Of a DNA stretch of 64,000 nucleotides, positions 1 through 10,178 are shown in pieces. Made by a program: the position numbers and the translations under genes. The notes below the pieces were generated by a model. That model ran no database searches. It was given only the letters and a program-made list of their open reading frames with translations, and was not told where the DNA came from. The number at the start of each line of letters is the position of its first letter. Within the stretch, counting starts at the first letter, position 1. The DNA is from Brevibacillus reuszeri (GTDB lineage Bacteria > Bacillota > Bacilli > Brevibacillales > Brevibacillaceae). The DNA lies in contig NZ_LGIQ01000017.1 in assembly GCF_001187725.1 (NCBI RefSeq), positions 124,001 through 188,000 of the forward strand, read 5' to 3'.

Positions 1-601
1 AGTAATAGCCCGAAGTGAAGTAGAATATCCACCCCAAAAACGGAAGCCACCACGCTTGGTATTCCGAGTGCGGATCATCAAATGTGCGGACAAAGCTGAA
101 ATAGCCCAAATAGGCGACATTCACCAATAATGAGACGGTCAGCACCCATTTCCATGACCAACCTTGTCCATAGCGCTGGAAGAGTACGTGCAAGAGATAA
201 AATTGAAAAATAATGAGGATAAAGTAGCCGTGAAATTTGCCAAGAACGAGATTTTGCCACAAAAAATGACCAAACTCAGACAGTGCATGCTGGCCTGTAA
301 TCGAGGTAAGAAATGCGTAGAAAACTGCCATCGCGACAAAGGGAAACAAAATAAACTTGATCCGCTTCCACAAAAATGTTTTTGGTGATTTGACTGAGCG
401 GGAGTACGAGATCAAAAATTCGGAAATGAACACAAAAAGTGGAGTAGCGAACATGAGTAGCAATAAAAGTGAGGTCCAGATGCCTTTTTCCAGGGAGGCA
501 TCTGCCTCTTCATACATCTTGTTGATCATAATGCTGGCGGAATGAATCAGTACTACACAGAGGCAAGCAACAGATCGAAGCAAAAAAATCTCTCTGATCA
601 T
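1..601 (-). CDS. Acyltransferase-3 family membrane protein (partial, runs off left edge)
   Basis: The first 200 residues of a polytopic membrane protein. It opens with the acyltransferase-3 signature LRSVACLCVVLIHS (Arg and His in the first helix) and has at least five hydrophobic segments in the part seen. An AAAGGAG box lies 11 bases before the ATG. The family transfers acetyl, succinyl or similar groups onto carbohydrates at the membrane. It is the last gene visible in the polysaccharide operon, so O-acylation of the polymer is the likely role (inference). The C-terminal half is missing from the window, so the substrate class cannot be judged. Confidence 0.8.
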   Translation of the reverse strand, partial: MIREIFLLRSVACLCVVLIHSASIMINKMYEEADASLEKGIWTSLLLLLMFATPLFVFISEFLISYSRSVKSPKTFLWKRIKFILFPFVAMAVFYAFLTSITGQHALSEFGHFLWQNLVLGKFHGYFILIIFQFYLLHVLFQRYGQGWSWKWVLTVSLLVNVAYLGYFSFVRTFDDPHSEYQAWWLPFLGWIFYFTSGYY

Positions 602-645
602 TCCTCATCATGCTCCTTTGTCATGGATCGAGTGTACTCATTCTT

Positions 646-1452
646 CTATCCATACGACTCCTCTTTTTCCGTTTGATCCGGCAGCAACACCGGAATTCGC
701 TTGATCCCCAGCCTTTCAGCAAACAGATTGAACAAATAGAGGGGATTCAAATACAGATACCTGCGCCAAAGCCGCTTCGGCTCTTGAATCATCCGAAACA
801 GCCATTCCAGCCCTCGCTTTTGCATCCATGCGGGCGCTTGCGGCAAGAGGCCCGCGTGAAAATCAAAGGCAGCGCCTACCGCAATCAATGGCATCGAGAG
901 CTTGTTGCGATATTCGTACACCCACGTTTCCTGCCGGGGACAGCCCAGGCCGACGAGTACCAGCCTGGCTCCACTCTTTTTGATCTGCGATACGACCTCC
1001 TGCTGCTCGATTGTGGTGAGCTGGCGAAATTTGGATGGCTCCATACCCGCAATGATCAGCCCCGGATATTTCTCACACAAATTTTTGGCGAGCAGCTTAA
1101 TCGTTTTTTCGGTACTGCCATATAGAAAGACTGGCAGACTCTCTTCTGCTGCTGCCCGCATCAACCGCAGTGTAAGCTCTGGACCGTAGACGCGATCAGG
1201 CAAGCTGATTTGGTGCAGCAGCCGCAATCCCCACCGCACGGGCTGTCCATCCGGGACAATCAGATCCAGCCCATTTAGCCGCCGCTGGTGGACGCTGTCC
1301 AAAAAGCCCGTCATTACTCCGTGCACAGCCAGCGCTGTTACGGCGAACGACTCGCCTTCTTTTGCGTGTGAAACTATCTTCTCCACTGCACAAGCGTAAT
1401 CGACTGCAGCGATCCTCACTCCGAGAACCGGATGTACACCATAATCAATCAT
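646..1452 (-). CDS. WecG/TagA/CpsF family glycosyltransferase
   Basis: A 268-residue soluble transferase of the WecG/TagA (GT26) family. These transfer ManNAc, ManNAcA or a related sugar from a UDP donor onto a lipid-linked acceptor at the cytoplasmic face. The family's C-terminal block is clear: FDFHAG, then [16 protein letters not shown] and [10 protein letters not shown] start at the ATG that overlaps the stop of the upstream epimerase gene (ATGA), because the longer open frame would run far into that gene and the shorter protein begins at the family's usual point ([12 protein letters not shown]). Part of the polysaccharide operon; sugar specificity cannot be read. Confidence 0.88.
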   Translation of the reverse strand: MIDYGVHPVLGVRIAAVDYACAVEKIVSHAKEGESFAVTALAVHGVMTGFLDSVHQRRLNGLDLIVPDGQPVRWGLRLLHQISLPDRVYGPELTLRLMRAAAEESLPVFLYGSTEKTIKLLAKNLCEKYPGLIIAGMEPSKFRQLTTIEQQEVVSQIKKSGARLVLVGLGCPRQETWVYEYRNKLSMPLIAVGAAFDFHAGLLPQAPAWMQKRGLEWLFRMIQEPKRLWRRYLYLNPLYLFNLFAERLGIKRIPVLLPDQTEKEESYG

Positions 1453-2525
1453 GGCGTCACGCTCCAGCGCTCTTTGTTTTCCTGATAAATTTCCTCCAAA
1501 ATCATCTTCATGGAATATTGCATACTCCAGTTCGGATAATGCTGCATGAATTTCTCCAGGCTGCTCACGTACCAAATATGGTCTCCTGAGCGGTGCTGAT
1601 CACTGTAGCCAAAATTTATGGCTCTGCCTGTTTCGTCCTCCACCATGTGAATGGCTTCGAGGACAGAAATGTTGGAGTAAATCCCTCCGCCGAGATTGTA
1701 CACCTCTCCTGGAGCTGGTGGATGCGTGTATACCGCGTGAATGGCGCGCACAACATCATGAGCATGGATGACATCACGGACCTGCTTCCCCTTGTACCCG
1801 AAGATCGTGTATGGCGTACCTGTCATGGCGCATTTCATCAAATAATTAATAAATCCGTGCAGTGGAACACCTGCCTGCCTGGAGCCACTCAATACGCCTC
1901 CCCGAAAGCAGACTGTCCTGATCCCGAAGTACCTCCCGTATTCTTGTACGAGAATATCAGCTGCCAGCTTGGAGGCCCCAAAGAGCGAGTGCATATTTTG
2001 GTCCACGCTCAAATCCTCTTTGATACCGTTCTGATACGGATGAGCAGGGTCTATCTCCCAGCGCGTCTCTTTCTCGATCAATGGAAGCCGATTCGGAGCA
2101 TCCCCGTATACCTTGTTCGTAGAGGTGAAAACAAAGACGGCACCTGGGCAGTATTTCCGTGTCGCTTCCAGCAAATGAAGAGTGCCATTCGCATTCACAG
2201 CAAAGTCCGTAATCGGATCTTTGGCTGCCCAGTCATGCGAAGGCTGTGCGGCTGTATGGACGATCAGCACAATCTCCTGTCCGTACCTTGCAAAAATGGG
2301 CTCCAGCTCATTCGCATTGCGTATATCTGCATCGTAATGCTCATAGTTGCTGCGATAGCTCTCGATGAGCCGGGAGCGATTCCATAGCGTAGAGCCTTCT
2401 GCTCCAAAAAAGGTTTGCCGCATATTGTTATCAATCCCGACTACCTGATAGCCACTTTCGGCGTAAAATGCTGCTGTCTCTGATCCGATCAATCCGGCTG
2501 AACCGGTTACGATTACGACTGCCAT
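1449..2525 (-). CDS. NAD-dependent sugar epimerase/dehydratase (extended SDR, CDP-tyvelose-2-epimerase-like)
   Basis: A 358-residue extended short-chain dehydrogenase. The Rossmann motif TGSAGLIGS is at residues 7-15, followed by IDNN, the usual dinucleotide-binding acidic end. The sequence style resembles CDP-paratose/tyvelose 2-epimerases more than GalE. The active-site YxxxK is replaced: residues 172-176 read FGASK, so the catalytic Tyr is Phe while Lys176 remains. The start follows GAAGGAGGAG with good spacing and sits 12 bases inside the end of the upstream glycosyltransferase gene. It probably makes or alters an activated sugar for the polymer; substrate unknown. Confidence 0.8.
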   Translation of the reverse strand: MAVVIVTGSAGLIGSETAAFYAESGYQVVGIDNNMRQTFFGAEGSTLWNRSRLIESYRSNYEHYDADIRNANELEPIFARYGQEIVLIVHTAAQPSHDWAAKDPITDFAVNANGTLHLLEATRKYCPGAVFVFTSTNKVYGDAPNRLPLIEKETRWEIDPAHPYQNGIKEDLSVDQNMHSLFGASKLAADILVQEYGRYFGIRTVCFRGGVLSGSRQAGVPLHGFINYLMKCAMTGTPYTIFGYKGKQVRDVIHAHDVVRAIHAVYTHPPAPGEVYNLGGGIYSNISVLEAIHMVEDETGRAINFGYSDQHRSGDHIWYVSSLEKFMQHYPNWSMQYSMKMILEEIYQENKERWSVTP

Positions 2526-3715
2526 ATTTGCTCCTCCTTCGATATGCGGGGTGTACCGGGATTTTCCTTGCCAATCGCCTGACTGATCCCATAGGCGAAT
2601 CGCTCGGCCATTTCTTCTATCGTGTACGTGAGCTTTGCCTTTTGACATCCTTCCTGCAAGATGCGCAGCTGTTGATCATCTGTCAACAATTGCGCCACGG
2701 TTTGTGCATAAGCTTCCAAATCTTCGGGATCATCAAGCATCACACCGTTTTCCCGATTGACGAGATACTCGATTTCGGGACTGTGGTAATCGAGCTTGGT
2801 TGTGATCAGGGGTACGCCGAGGGCAAACGTATCCAGCACAGCAAGTCCAACCAGTCCTGGCATGAGAAACAGCTTGGAGATTTTGAAATACGGTACTTTC
2901 TCGGTTTCAAACTTAGGTCCGATATAGTTGATCCATGAATGTTGGCTGGCTGCCTCTTTGACGAGGGAATCGTCCATTCCCGCACCGATAAAGATCATCT
3001 GAAAATCAGGGACAAGCTCGCGTATTCTGCTACATACCTGCAAGAGAAAAGGGATTCGTTTCTCCGGGTAGATGCCACCTGTGTACAGACAAACATTGTC
3101 GCTGGTAATGCCAAGTGATTGTTTAAAAGCCGCAAGCTTCTCTGGTGTCCATGCTTCGCTCGCGCTCACAAGCTGTTGGGTATCAATTGCATTTTGCACG
3201 GAAGTAATTCGCTCTTGCGGAAAGCCTAGCTCGCGGACAATTCTGGCGCTAAGCTCATTGTAGGCAAACCACCAATACACTCGCTTTGACAGCCATGCCT
3301 TTACCCGCTCTCCCGACCAGCTTGCATTATGCGCTTGTAAATTTCGCCCGTGACCCCAAAACGCAATTCGCCGAATCCCCAGCTGATTTTGAAACATCAG
3401 GTAGTAGTTAATGAGGAGCTTGCTCGCCTGCTCTACAATGACCAAATCTGTGTCTCGCAAAAGCGAGGTGCAGGGCTGCCAGTACAGCTCACGCGAACCG
3501 AACCGAAAAATTTTGTTCTCAATTTTGTGCGCCCACTCCAGCTCGATCGAATCTTTTTTGACAGCTTCTGAGTGTCCCGGCTGTCCGTAGATCAGTACAA
3601 AGTCGATGTCGCGCTCTTCCAGTCGCTCTTTGAGCAGCTCATAAAACCGGCGCCGGTACTGAGGCAATGACTTGTACAAAATGGCTACGCGATACCGTCT
3701 CTTTCCCTGGCTCAC
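2513..3715 (-). CDS. GT4-type glycosyltransferase
   Basis: A 400-residue GT-B fold transferase of the group 1 (GT4) type. The N-terminal half starts [18 protein letters not shown]. The C-terminal half has the donor-binding segment [18 protein letters not shown] and a late acidic region ([14 protein letters not shown]) in the place of the usual EX7E motif. The ATG overlaps the stop of the asparagine-synthase-like gene (ATGA), so translation is probably coupled. It likely adds one sugar during repeat-unit assembly at the inner membrane face. Donor and acceptor cannot be inferred. Confidence 0.85.
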   Translation of the reverse strand: MSQGKRRYRVAILYKSLPQYRRRFYELLKERLEERDIDFVLIYGQPGHSEAVKKDSIELEWAHKIENKIFRFGSRELYWQPCTSLLRDTDLVIVEQASKLLINYYLMFQNQLGIRRIAFWGHGRNLQAHNASWSGERVKAWLSKRVYWWFAYNELSARIVRELGFPQERITSVQNAIDTQQLVSASEAWTPEKLAAFKQSLGITSDNVCLYTGGIYPEKRIPFLLQVCSRIRELVPDFQMIFIGAGMDDSLVKEAASQHSWINYIGPKFETEKVPYFKISKLFLMPGLVGLAVLDTFALGVPLITTKLDYHSPEIEYLVNRENGVMLDDPEDLEAYAQTVAQLLTDDQQLRILQEGCQKAKLTYTIEEMAERFAYGISQAIGKENPGTPRISKEEQIWQS

Positions 3716-5235
3716 GTCGTTCCCTCCCCGCGCTTGCTGATTCCTCGGCTACTGAACGCTTTTACCGCTTGATTGCCATAATAAAGGCTTCCTCGCAACA
3801 GTTCTTTTCCGCAATGTCTGAGAAATTTGAGTGGTGGCAGCGGGTTGATCGGCGCATTCAATGTCTCTGGCCACATCTGGTTAATCATTTTGCGGTACAA
3901 ATGATTTCGCGTGCCATAGTCATGCTTGACCGATAGCAGGGTCACGAGCAGCTTGCGGTTGTTGAACGGGCTGAATTCTTCGATTGCAATATCTTGCTCC
4001 GCGGAGTGAATCGCACCCCATCTTCCGTATAGCTGCTCCCACTCAAACATCGTAAGCAGTCTGATTCCGAATCTCTCCTCGTACGACCTGATCGGATCTA
4101 GCCACTCTTCATAGCATCGAAGCGCATACGCATGCTCCCCCAGCTTGATGTTGCGCGACAGGAACCGGCCATCAATTGTTCGATTGGGATGGTAATCGTA
4201 ATAAACCTCTCGGGCGATCTCGCTGTAATTTCCGCTGATGTTGATCCGCCCTTCTGACATGAGATAATGCTGGTAAAAGATTTGCGATTTGGGTAAATCA
4301 CGCATTTGCGTACTTTGCTGGTTGATTTGCACAAAGGTCTCATCCACTTTTTCGAGTGCTGGATGGATATGGAATTTTTTCCCTAACGAAGCAAACAGAG
4401 CTGCTGGTACTTTCACATCTGTCGCTTGTTCTGACAAACCGGAGTGGAGCGCGATATAGTAGTGAACCTCTTCGCTGACCTCCTTGCTTGCTGCAAGCAA
4501 AATCCGGCTGTCCAAGCCTGCCGTTACCGGAAGCATCACTTTTGCACGATTGGCGATAGCGCGCAGCGAACCCTTCAAGATTTCTACCGCCCCCCGGACT
4601 GCCTCCTCTATCCCAATCGGCTCTAATTTGCACAGTGGCCAATAACGTGTGATCGTCCCTTTTTTGATATCGAGATAATGGTTGGGGGTCAGATGCTTGA
4701 TTCCTTTGTAAATCGAGCCATCCCCAGGCCAAAGCTGCTCCATTTTCCGATACTCAGCTGACTGGACAAACGCCTGCAGCTCCTCATCGTCCTCTGACTC
4801 TGCTCCTATCAAATGGGCGAGCATAGATGCCTGTGACGCGCACCAAACACCATCTGATTGTACGGAATAAAAGACTTGCCGCATGCCGACAGCATCCGTG
4901 AACAGCTTGATCTGTGTATCGTTCTGGTAAATCAGCACCCATCTGCCGCCACAATGTTCGATCCCTGCCAATAGCTCGTCAAACGAGCTGGAGTTCTTGT
5001 GGACGTCATTCAAAATATCTGCATTGGACCACTCAGGATGATAAGGATCAATGATGTATCCAAGCAACGTCAAGCGATAGCCATGGCAAGTAGATTGCGT
5101 AATGTCCAAATCAGGATGAACGCTAAGAAACAGTCCTTGATCCAGCTCTATCCCCTGCCAGTCGTTTCGATCCATGTACCTCGTGCCTAGCACAAACTGG
5201 CGGCGATACAAAAGCCTTTCCATATCCTTTAACAT
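3712..5235 (-). CDS. Asparagine-synthase-like protein with degenerate glutaminase domain
   Basis: A 507-residue protein with the two-domain outline of AsnB-type enzymes. The N-terminal part has Ntn-like segments (LLGYIIDP, CGGRWVLIY, LFTDAVGMRQVFYS) but no Cys right after the start, so the glutaminase nucleophile is absent. The C-terminal synthetase part carries the PP-loop variant VTAGLDSR near residue 236, where classic enzymes read SGGLDSS. An AAGGAG box is 7 bases before the ATG. Relatives in polysaccharide loci amidate uronic acids; the UDP-glucose dehydrogenase in this operon would supply such acids (inference). With no Cys the nitrogen donor must differ from glutamine, or another amine is ligated. 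Confidence 0.75.
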   Translation of the reverse strand: MLKDMERLLYRRQFVLGTRYMDRNDWQGIELDQGLFLSVHPDLDITQSTCHGYRLTLLGYIIDPYHPEWSNADILNDVHKNSSSFDELLAGIEHCGGRWVLIYQNDTQIKLFTDAVGMRQVFYSVQSDGVWCASQASMLAHLIGAESEDDEELQAFVQSAEYRKMEQLWPGDGSIYKGIKHLTPNHYLDIKKGTITRYWPLCKLEPIGIEEAVRGAVEILKGSLRAIANRAKVMLPVTAGLDSRILLAASKEVSEEVHYYIALHSGLSEQATDVKVPAALFASLGKKFHIHPALEKVDETFVQINQQSTQMRDLPKSQIFYQHYLMSEGRINISGNYSEIAREVYYDYHPNRTIDGRFLSRNIKLGEHAYALRCYEEWLDPIRSYEERFGIRLLTMFEWEQLYGRWGAIHSAEQDIAIEEFSPFNNRKLLVTLLSVKHDYGTRNHLYRKMINQMWPETLNAPINPLPPLKFLRHCGKELLRGSLYYGNQAVKAFSSRGISKRGEGTT

Positions 5236-5248
5236 CGCTTTTCTCCTT

Positions 5249-6829
5249 TTACGTAGGCTGGATATAACGATCCAACAAGTTTGCGGTTACTCCCTGAATG
5301 ATTTCACTTACACTACCTCTTTCGTCATTCCACGGGTTCGACAGCCCAAAGCACCAGTAAATCGTACCCGCATCGAACACAAATGCATCCGTCCAGTAGC
5401 GATAGATGGTCGTATGCGCAACAGCTGTTTCCCCGGTCGTATTTACAAGCGGAGAGGCTGCGATGATTTCCAGATTGGATGGTGTAAATATATGATTTTT
5501 CACCGAATCATACTCCCACCCGATCAAGTGCTTCACCTTGTCCCCCTCTTTCACATCCAGCCCTTTATATAACCAATGTTTCGGCTGGCTTACCACCCAG
5601 TCGGGACCGGTATACACGAGTCCGTCATACATTTGGCCAAGCAACTGATTCTCCGGTTCGTTCAAATTGCGCCATTCAGTCGTGAGTAGCTTGCGATGCT
5701 GTGTCGGGTCCTCTTCGATGGCCCGGTATTTATAACAAATCTGAAAGCGTGGTTCCTCGTCATTGGAGAGAATTCTCCCCTTTTCATCCTCAAAGCGAAT
5801 TTGCCAAAAAATATTGTTCGCTCCCAGATAAGCCAAGTGCACGCCCTGATCGCGCAAATGCTCCACGTACAATCGCATTTGGCGTGAGTAATACTCGTCA
5901 TGGCCGAGTGAAATGAACCCTTTTGGACGCCATTTTACCCTGTTCAAATGCGTGTCGATATTGGTCACATACCCGATGTCGTAGCCTTTTGACTCCAGCC
6001 AGTAGACAGTCGGATATTCCAGATACAAATCTCCTGAACCGTGATACTGCTCATACGGCCGATTGTAGGAAATGGCGACGGCGACTTTTTTCCGATCCGT
6101 ATCGTAGTCGACATATTCATGGGTCTTTTCGTCGTAATGACCGTAATATCCATAACCACCCCATGCACTGTAGGCATGCCATGTCGTCACGGCTGACTGT
6201 ACCATAAAGTCATGCTCATACTTTTCATCGCGAATCAGGAAAGGGATATACGACTGAAAACCATCAGCATCTGTCATGCGTACAATATAAAGTCCCGTTA
6301 CCCAATCCTCGGGAATCTTCAATGAATAGGAAGACTTCCATTCCAGATGAAGCAGCTTCGTTTTTGGATCAGGCTCTGGAAGCCCATGTCGCCCTTCCGT
6401 TTTTGACCACCAGCCTTGTGCCTGTCCGATCAAGTCTGATTTGGTAAAATGCAGCCTCGCACCTTTGCCTTGGTAGTAGCCGAGGCGATACACATCCAAT
6501 CGGTACTTGATGCCACCAGTTCTCGTACTGATATAAAAACGAATCGTTTCGCCAGCCACGACACTTGTACTAGATGCGTAACCCGCGATTGCTCCTGCCG
6601 CAGGCTTTGTTACCCGCCAGTCGGCATTGCCCGGCTTTTTGTTTTCATCCACAACCACCGGCTTACGCGGAAACACCTCACGCGGTGGCAATGCGAGTGC
6701 TGGTGCAGCACTGTCCAATTTCCACTGGTTATGCCATAAAGGGATATTTCCGATCGAAAACAGCATGCTAGATAACGCAGCGTACTTCAGAAATTTCCGA
6801 CGCGTCATTCGCACCTGGTCGTCTTTCAT
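5249..6829 (-). CDS. Secreted N,N-dimethylformamidase beta-subunit-like protein (Tat-type signal)
   Basis: A 526-residue exported protein. Residues 8-25 form a twin-arginine-like signal (MTRRKFLKYAALSSMLF). The body resembles the C-terminal domain of the N,N-dimethylformamidase large subunit, with the typical GFISLGHDEYYS block followed by LAYLGANNIFWQIR. Dimethylformamidase is an iron-dependent amidohydrolase; most family members have no known substrate. The ATG overlaps the stop of ugd (ATGA). Its neighbours suggest an extracytoplasmic step on the polysaccharide, perhaps hydrolysis of an amide or N-acyl group (inference). Family call moderately firm, function open. Confidence 0.72.
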   Translation of the reverse strand: MKDDQVRMTRRKFLKYAALSSMLFSIGNIPLWHNQWKLDSAAPALALPPREVFPRKPVVVDENKKPGNADWRVTKPAAGAIAGYASSTSVVAGETIRFYISTRTGGIKYRLDVYRLGYYQGKGARLHFTKSDLIGQAQGWWSKTEGRHGLPEPDPKTKLLHLEWKSSYSLKIPEDWVTGLYIVRMTDADGFQSYIPFLIRDEKYEHDFMVQSAVTTWHAYSAWGGYGYYGHYDEKTHEYVDYDTDRKKVAVAISYNRPYEQYHGSGDLYLEYPTVYWLESKGYDIGYVTNIDTHLNRVKWRPKGFISLGHDEYYSRQMRLYVEHLRDQGVHLAYLGANNIFWQIRFEDEKGRILSNDEEPRFQICYKYRAIEEDPTQHRKLLTTEWRNLNEPENQLLGQMYDGLVYTGPDWVVSQPKHWLYKGLDVKEGDKVKHLIGWEYDSVKNHIFTPSNLEIIAASPLVNTTGETAVAHTTIYRYWTDAFVFDAGTIYWCFGLSNPWNDERGSVSEIIQGVTANLLDRYIQPT

Positions 6830-8238
6830 CCCCCCATCACACCATCTCCCGCCACACTCGGCGAAATCGTAGACAAGCCAAGACCTTCATAGCAAAAGCC
6901 AAGGGCTGTGAGTCTAGCAGATTCCAAATAATTGCGTGTATCGAGCACATAGGGACGGCGCATCACGGGGTACATCGCTTCCCAGTCGAGCTCCTGGTAT
7001 TCCTGCCAATGCGTGAGTAGGATGACGGCATCGGATCTCGTACCCGTTTCGAGCGGCTCACGGCAGTACGTAACCTTCAAGTGGCTGTTCAGGGATTGAA
7101 ACATCGCCATCCCCTGCGGATCATGCACACGTACGCTGGCGCCGAGCTCAACCAATTTTTGAATGATGTACGAGGCCTGTGTCTTGCGTGCATCATCTGT
7201 ATCCGGCTTGAAGGTGAGCCCCAATATGCCGATTCGCTTCCCGTTCAATGATTGCAGCTTGCGAACAACCTTTTCCACCACATGCAGATGCATTCGCTCG
7301 TTTGACTCGATTGCGGCTTTTACCACCGTCATCTCGCTGCCGTACTTTTGACTCGTTGCGAGCAGCTCAGCGGTGTCCTTGGGGAAGCAGCTCCCACTCC
7401 AGCCGCTCGATACCTGCAAAAATTTCTTGCCGATTCGCGTATCGAGTCCCATGCCTTCTGCGATATCGCGCACATTGCCGCCGAGCACCTCGCATAACCG
7501 CGCCATTTCATTGATATAACTGATTTTCACAGCCAGAAAGGCATTTGCGGCATATTTGATCAGCTCGGCACTTTTGGCATCCGTTTCAAAGTAAGTGGCT
7601 TTCGGCATTTGAGGATGATAGGAGAAAGGAAAAAGTTCGGATAATTGATCGTACCCCACTCTTTCAATCAGATTGTGATAGAGCTCCCTCATCACCTGCA
7701 AACCCTGTGGCTGGACTGTACCAACAACAATCCGATCCGGGAAAAAAACGTCTTCCAGTGCGTACCCTTCACGCAAAAATTCTGGATTGCTGACAACGGT
7801 AAAATCTTTGTCGGCCACTAAGCCTGAGGCTTCCTCAACCAGAGACGCGACAAGCTCCGATGTCCCTACTGGCACTGTCGATTTGTTCACAATGACAGTG
7901 AACCTTTCTTTGGAAAGAGCCCGCCCGATATGCTCTGCCGCCAGCTTGATATAGCGCAGATCAGCCGTTCCATCCTCCTGTGATGGCGTTCCGACTGCAA
8001 TAAATACGACCTGCGCTTCCGCCACTGCGTCATAGGACGAGGTGACAAACAGATTTCTCCCGATTAAGGCGGGGAGAAATTGCTCCATGCCCGGCTCGTA
8101 AATCGGGCTTTCTCCCCTGTTCATTCGCTCAATCTTTTTCTGGTCGATATCGATAATGGTCGTCTGATGACCAATCGCTGCAAAAGCAGTTCCTGTCACA
8201 CTCCCTACGTATCCAGCCCCGATGCACACGACATTCAT
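6826..8238 (-). CDS. ugd: UDP-glucose 6-dehydrogenase
   Basis: A 470-residue enzyme oxidising UDP-glucose to UDP-glucuronate with two NAD+. The NAD-binding GAGYVG is at residues 7-12 and the catalytic Cys sits in SGWSGSCFPKD near residue 284; a later segment reads GILGLTFKPDTDDAR. I start at the ATG after AAAAAAGGAGGGGG, not at the longer open frame that enters the neighbouring gene. GalU in the same operon supplies UDP-glucose, and the next upstream gene (UDP-xylose synthase) can consume UDP-glucuronate, giving a GalU, Ugd, Uxs relay. Confidence 0.95.
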   Translation of the reverse strand: MNVVCIGAGYVGSVTGTAFAAIGHQTTIIDIDQKKIERMNRGESPIYEPGMEQFLPALIGRNLFVTSSYDAVAEAQVVFIAVGTPSQEDGTADLRYIKLAAEHIGRALSKERFTVIVNKSTVPVGTSELVASLVEEASGLVADKDFTVVSNPEFLREGYALEDVFFPDRIVVGTVQPQGLQVMRELYHNLIERVGYDQLSELFPFSYHPQMPKATYFETDAKSAELIKYAANAFLAVKISYINEMARLCEVLGGNVRDIAEGMGLDTRIGKKFLQVSSGWSGSCFPKDTAELLATSQKYGSEMTVVKAAIESNERMHLHVVEKVVRKLQSLNGKRIGILGLTFKPDTDDARKTQASYIIQKLVELGASVRVHDPQGMAMFQSLNSHLKVTYCREPLETGTRSDAVILLTHWQEYQELDWEAMYPVMRRPYVLDTRNYLESARLTALGFCYEGLGLSTISPSVAGDGVMGG

Positions 8239-8267
8239 CGGCTGCTCCCCCTCCTTTTTTCGCTGCT

Positions 8268-9224
8268 CTAGTTTACAATCAGCTGATTTCGATACGCCGC
8301 GATCGTTCGACTCAGCCCTTCCTCGAGATGAATCTGAGGCTCCCACGCAAGCAGCTTCCTCGCCTTTTCAATGACCGGACGCCGCACCTTTGGATCATCA
8401 AGTGGCAACGGATGAAAGCTGATCCGACTCGTAGACTGGCTCAGCTTCTTCACCAGACGGGCTACCTCTAAAATCGAGATTTCCCTCGGATTTCCAATAT
8501 TGATGATTTCACCTGTCGCAGCGTCCTTCTCCATCATCAATTGAAGCCCGCGTATATTGTCATCCACATAGCAGAAGGAACGCGTCTGATTGCCATCGCC
8601 GTACACGGTTATGTCTTCCCCCGTCAAGGCTTGGGTGACAAAATTGGAGATGACCCTGCCGTCGTCATTACGCAGCCCCGCTGAGTAGGTATTGAAAATG
8701 CGCGCAACCTTTACCTGTACCTCAAAGCGCTGGAAATACTCGTAGCAAATGACCTCACCCAGTCGCTTCGCCTCGTCATAGCAGGCCCGCGGTCCCCACG
8801 TATTTACATTGCCGCAATACTCCTCTGGCTGTGGATGCAAGGTCGGATCACCATAAGCCTCGCTGGTGCTCGCATATAAAAACCTGGCGTGATTTTTCCT
8901 TGCCAGCTCCAGCATCTGCTGAGTGCCGATTGTATTGGCTGCAATCGTATCGAATGGAGCACTCTGATAAAAAACAGGCGATGCAGGCGATGCGAGATGA
9001 TAGATTTCACTCACACCATGGACTGCTTCCAGCTCAAGCACGTTTGGAGCTGATACATCACACTCGAAAAACTCAAAAAGGGCATGGCTGCGAACATCCT
9101 CGATATTTTGCAGTCGCCCCGTAGATAGATTATCGATGCCAATCACCTGCTTGCCTTGTGCGAGCAGCGATTTTACAAGATGCGAACCAAGAAATCCGGC
9201 TGCGCCTGTTATTAGCGTTGTCAT
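8268..9224 (-). CDS. UDP-glucuronate decarboxylase (UDP-xylose synthase)-like SDR
   Basis: A 318-residue extended SDR. GAAGFLGS (7-14) binds NAD; catalytic Tyr149 and Lys153 lie in GPRACYDEAKR, the block typical of UDP-xylose synthases, and the later VYGDGNQTRSFCYVDD also fits. These enzymes convert UDP-glucuronate to UDP-xylose and CO2. The adjacent ugd supports this over a plain epimerase, so the polymer may contain xylose or a xylose-derived sugar (inference). The start ATG follows a strong AGGAGG. A different UDP-uronate SDR activity cannot be excluded. Confidence 0.85.
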   Translation of the reverse strand: MTTLITGAAGFLGSHLVKSLLAQGKQVIGIDNLSTGRLQNIEDVRSHALFEFFECDVSAPNVLELEAVHGVSEIYHLASPASPVFYQSAPFDTIAANTIGTQQMLELARKNHARFLYASTSEAYGDPTLHPQPEEYCGNVNTWGPRACYDEAKRLGEVICYEYFQRFEVQVKVARIFNTYSAGLRNDDGRVISNFVTQALTGEDITVYGDGNQTRSFCYVDDNIRGLQLMMEKDAATGEIINIGNPREISILEVARLVKKLSQSTSRISFHPLPLDDPKVRRPVIEKARKLLAWEPQIHLEEGLSRTIAAYRNQLIVN

Positions 9225-9251
9225 ATAAGCTCCTCCTGCCTGCTCCCGCTC

Positions 9252-10178
9252 TTATACTGCGTGCGTCCTCTGATACTCCTCGTAACGCTTTCCAACCAGC
9301 CCCATCACCATCCCGGCTCCAAGACAAATGCTTTGCAAGGCTTTGATGAAGGTGATCCGCCCCAACAGGAGAGCTGGCAGCGCAAGTACCAGACCACTCC
9401 CTATTCGGATCCCTCCTTTGATCGCACGAATTACGAGCTTTGCTGCGCTTTGCCTGATGTCTCTTTCACAAAGGGTGTATGTGTTCCCAGATCGGTAAGC
9501 ACGCTGCAATAGCCAGCTCACTTTTAATCGGCTAAGCGGCAGCCATTCGTGCACAATCGCTTCATCTGCCCAGACAATATCGAAGGCCAGCGCTTTGACC
9601 CTCATGAAAAAATGTGTATCCTCGCCTCCGGACAAGGCGTATCGCTCGTCAAACCAACTTTCTATTCGAGCAAATACTTCCGTTTGGATGAGCACATTGC
9701 CCGTCCTCGCGAGCCTCAGCGCATAGCCTGTCGGGTGGCGAGACCGCTCATAGCATCCGCTTTTTACACTCCATGCCGGAGCACCCTCCGGATATACTGG
9801 CAAAACTGGTCCTGTCACAATCGCCGCTTGAGTCATTTGCTGCACCGCAAGCAGTTCATCCAGCCAGCTCGGCTCTGGCACCTCATCGTCATCGATAAAG
9901 GCGATAAAATCATGCTCCTCCCATGCCAGCGCAACGGCACGATTTCGAGCAAATGAAATTCCCCGACGTTTTTCGTTATACCAGACCAGTTTCCATGGAT
10001 AGCCCAGTTGCAGGCTGGAGCAATAGGCAACCGAGCTAGCAGCCGGATCATTGTCAACCACGACCACCTGTACGGCTGAAGGCTGCGTTTTTATGAAAGC
10101 CTGCCTGGACAATCCGTCCAAAAGCCTTTTCAGACCATCGGGTCGTTTGTAAGTAAGGACACAAACCGCTACCTTCAT
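9252..10178 (-). CDS. GT2 family glycosyltransferase
   Basis: A 308-residue GT-A transferase of family 2. The N-terminus MKVAVCVLTYKRPDGLKRLL is classic; VVVDNDPAA and FIAFIDDDEVPE supply the acidic nucleotide/metal-binding residues, and GGEDTHFFMRVK is the acceptor-side ED motif. A hydrophobic stretch near the C-terminus (GLVLALPALLLGRITF) suggests membrane association. The ATG overlaps the stop of the polymerase gene (ATGA). Donor sugar not predictable. Confidence 0.88.
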   Translation of the reverse strand: MKVAVCVLTYKRPDGLKRLLDGLSRQAFIKTQPSAVQVVVVDNDPAASSVAYCSSLQLGYPWKLVWYNEKRRGISFARNRAVALAWEEHDFIAFIDDDEVPEPSWLDELLAVQQMTQAAIVTGPVLPVYPEGAPAWSVKSGCYERSRHPTGYALRLARTGNVLIQTEVFARIESWFDERYALSGGEDTHFFMRVKALAFDIVWADEAIVHEWLPLSRLKVSWLLQRAYRSGNTYTLCERDIRQSAAKLVIRAIKGGIRIGSGLVLALPALLLGRITFIKALQSICLGAGMVMGLVGKRYEEYQRTHAV

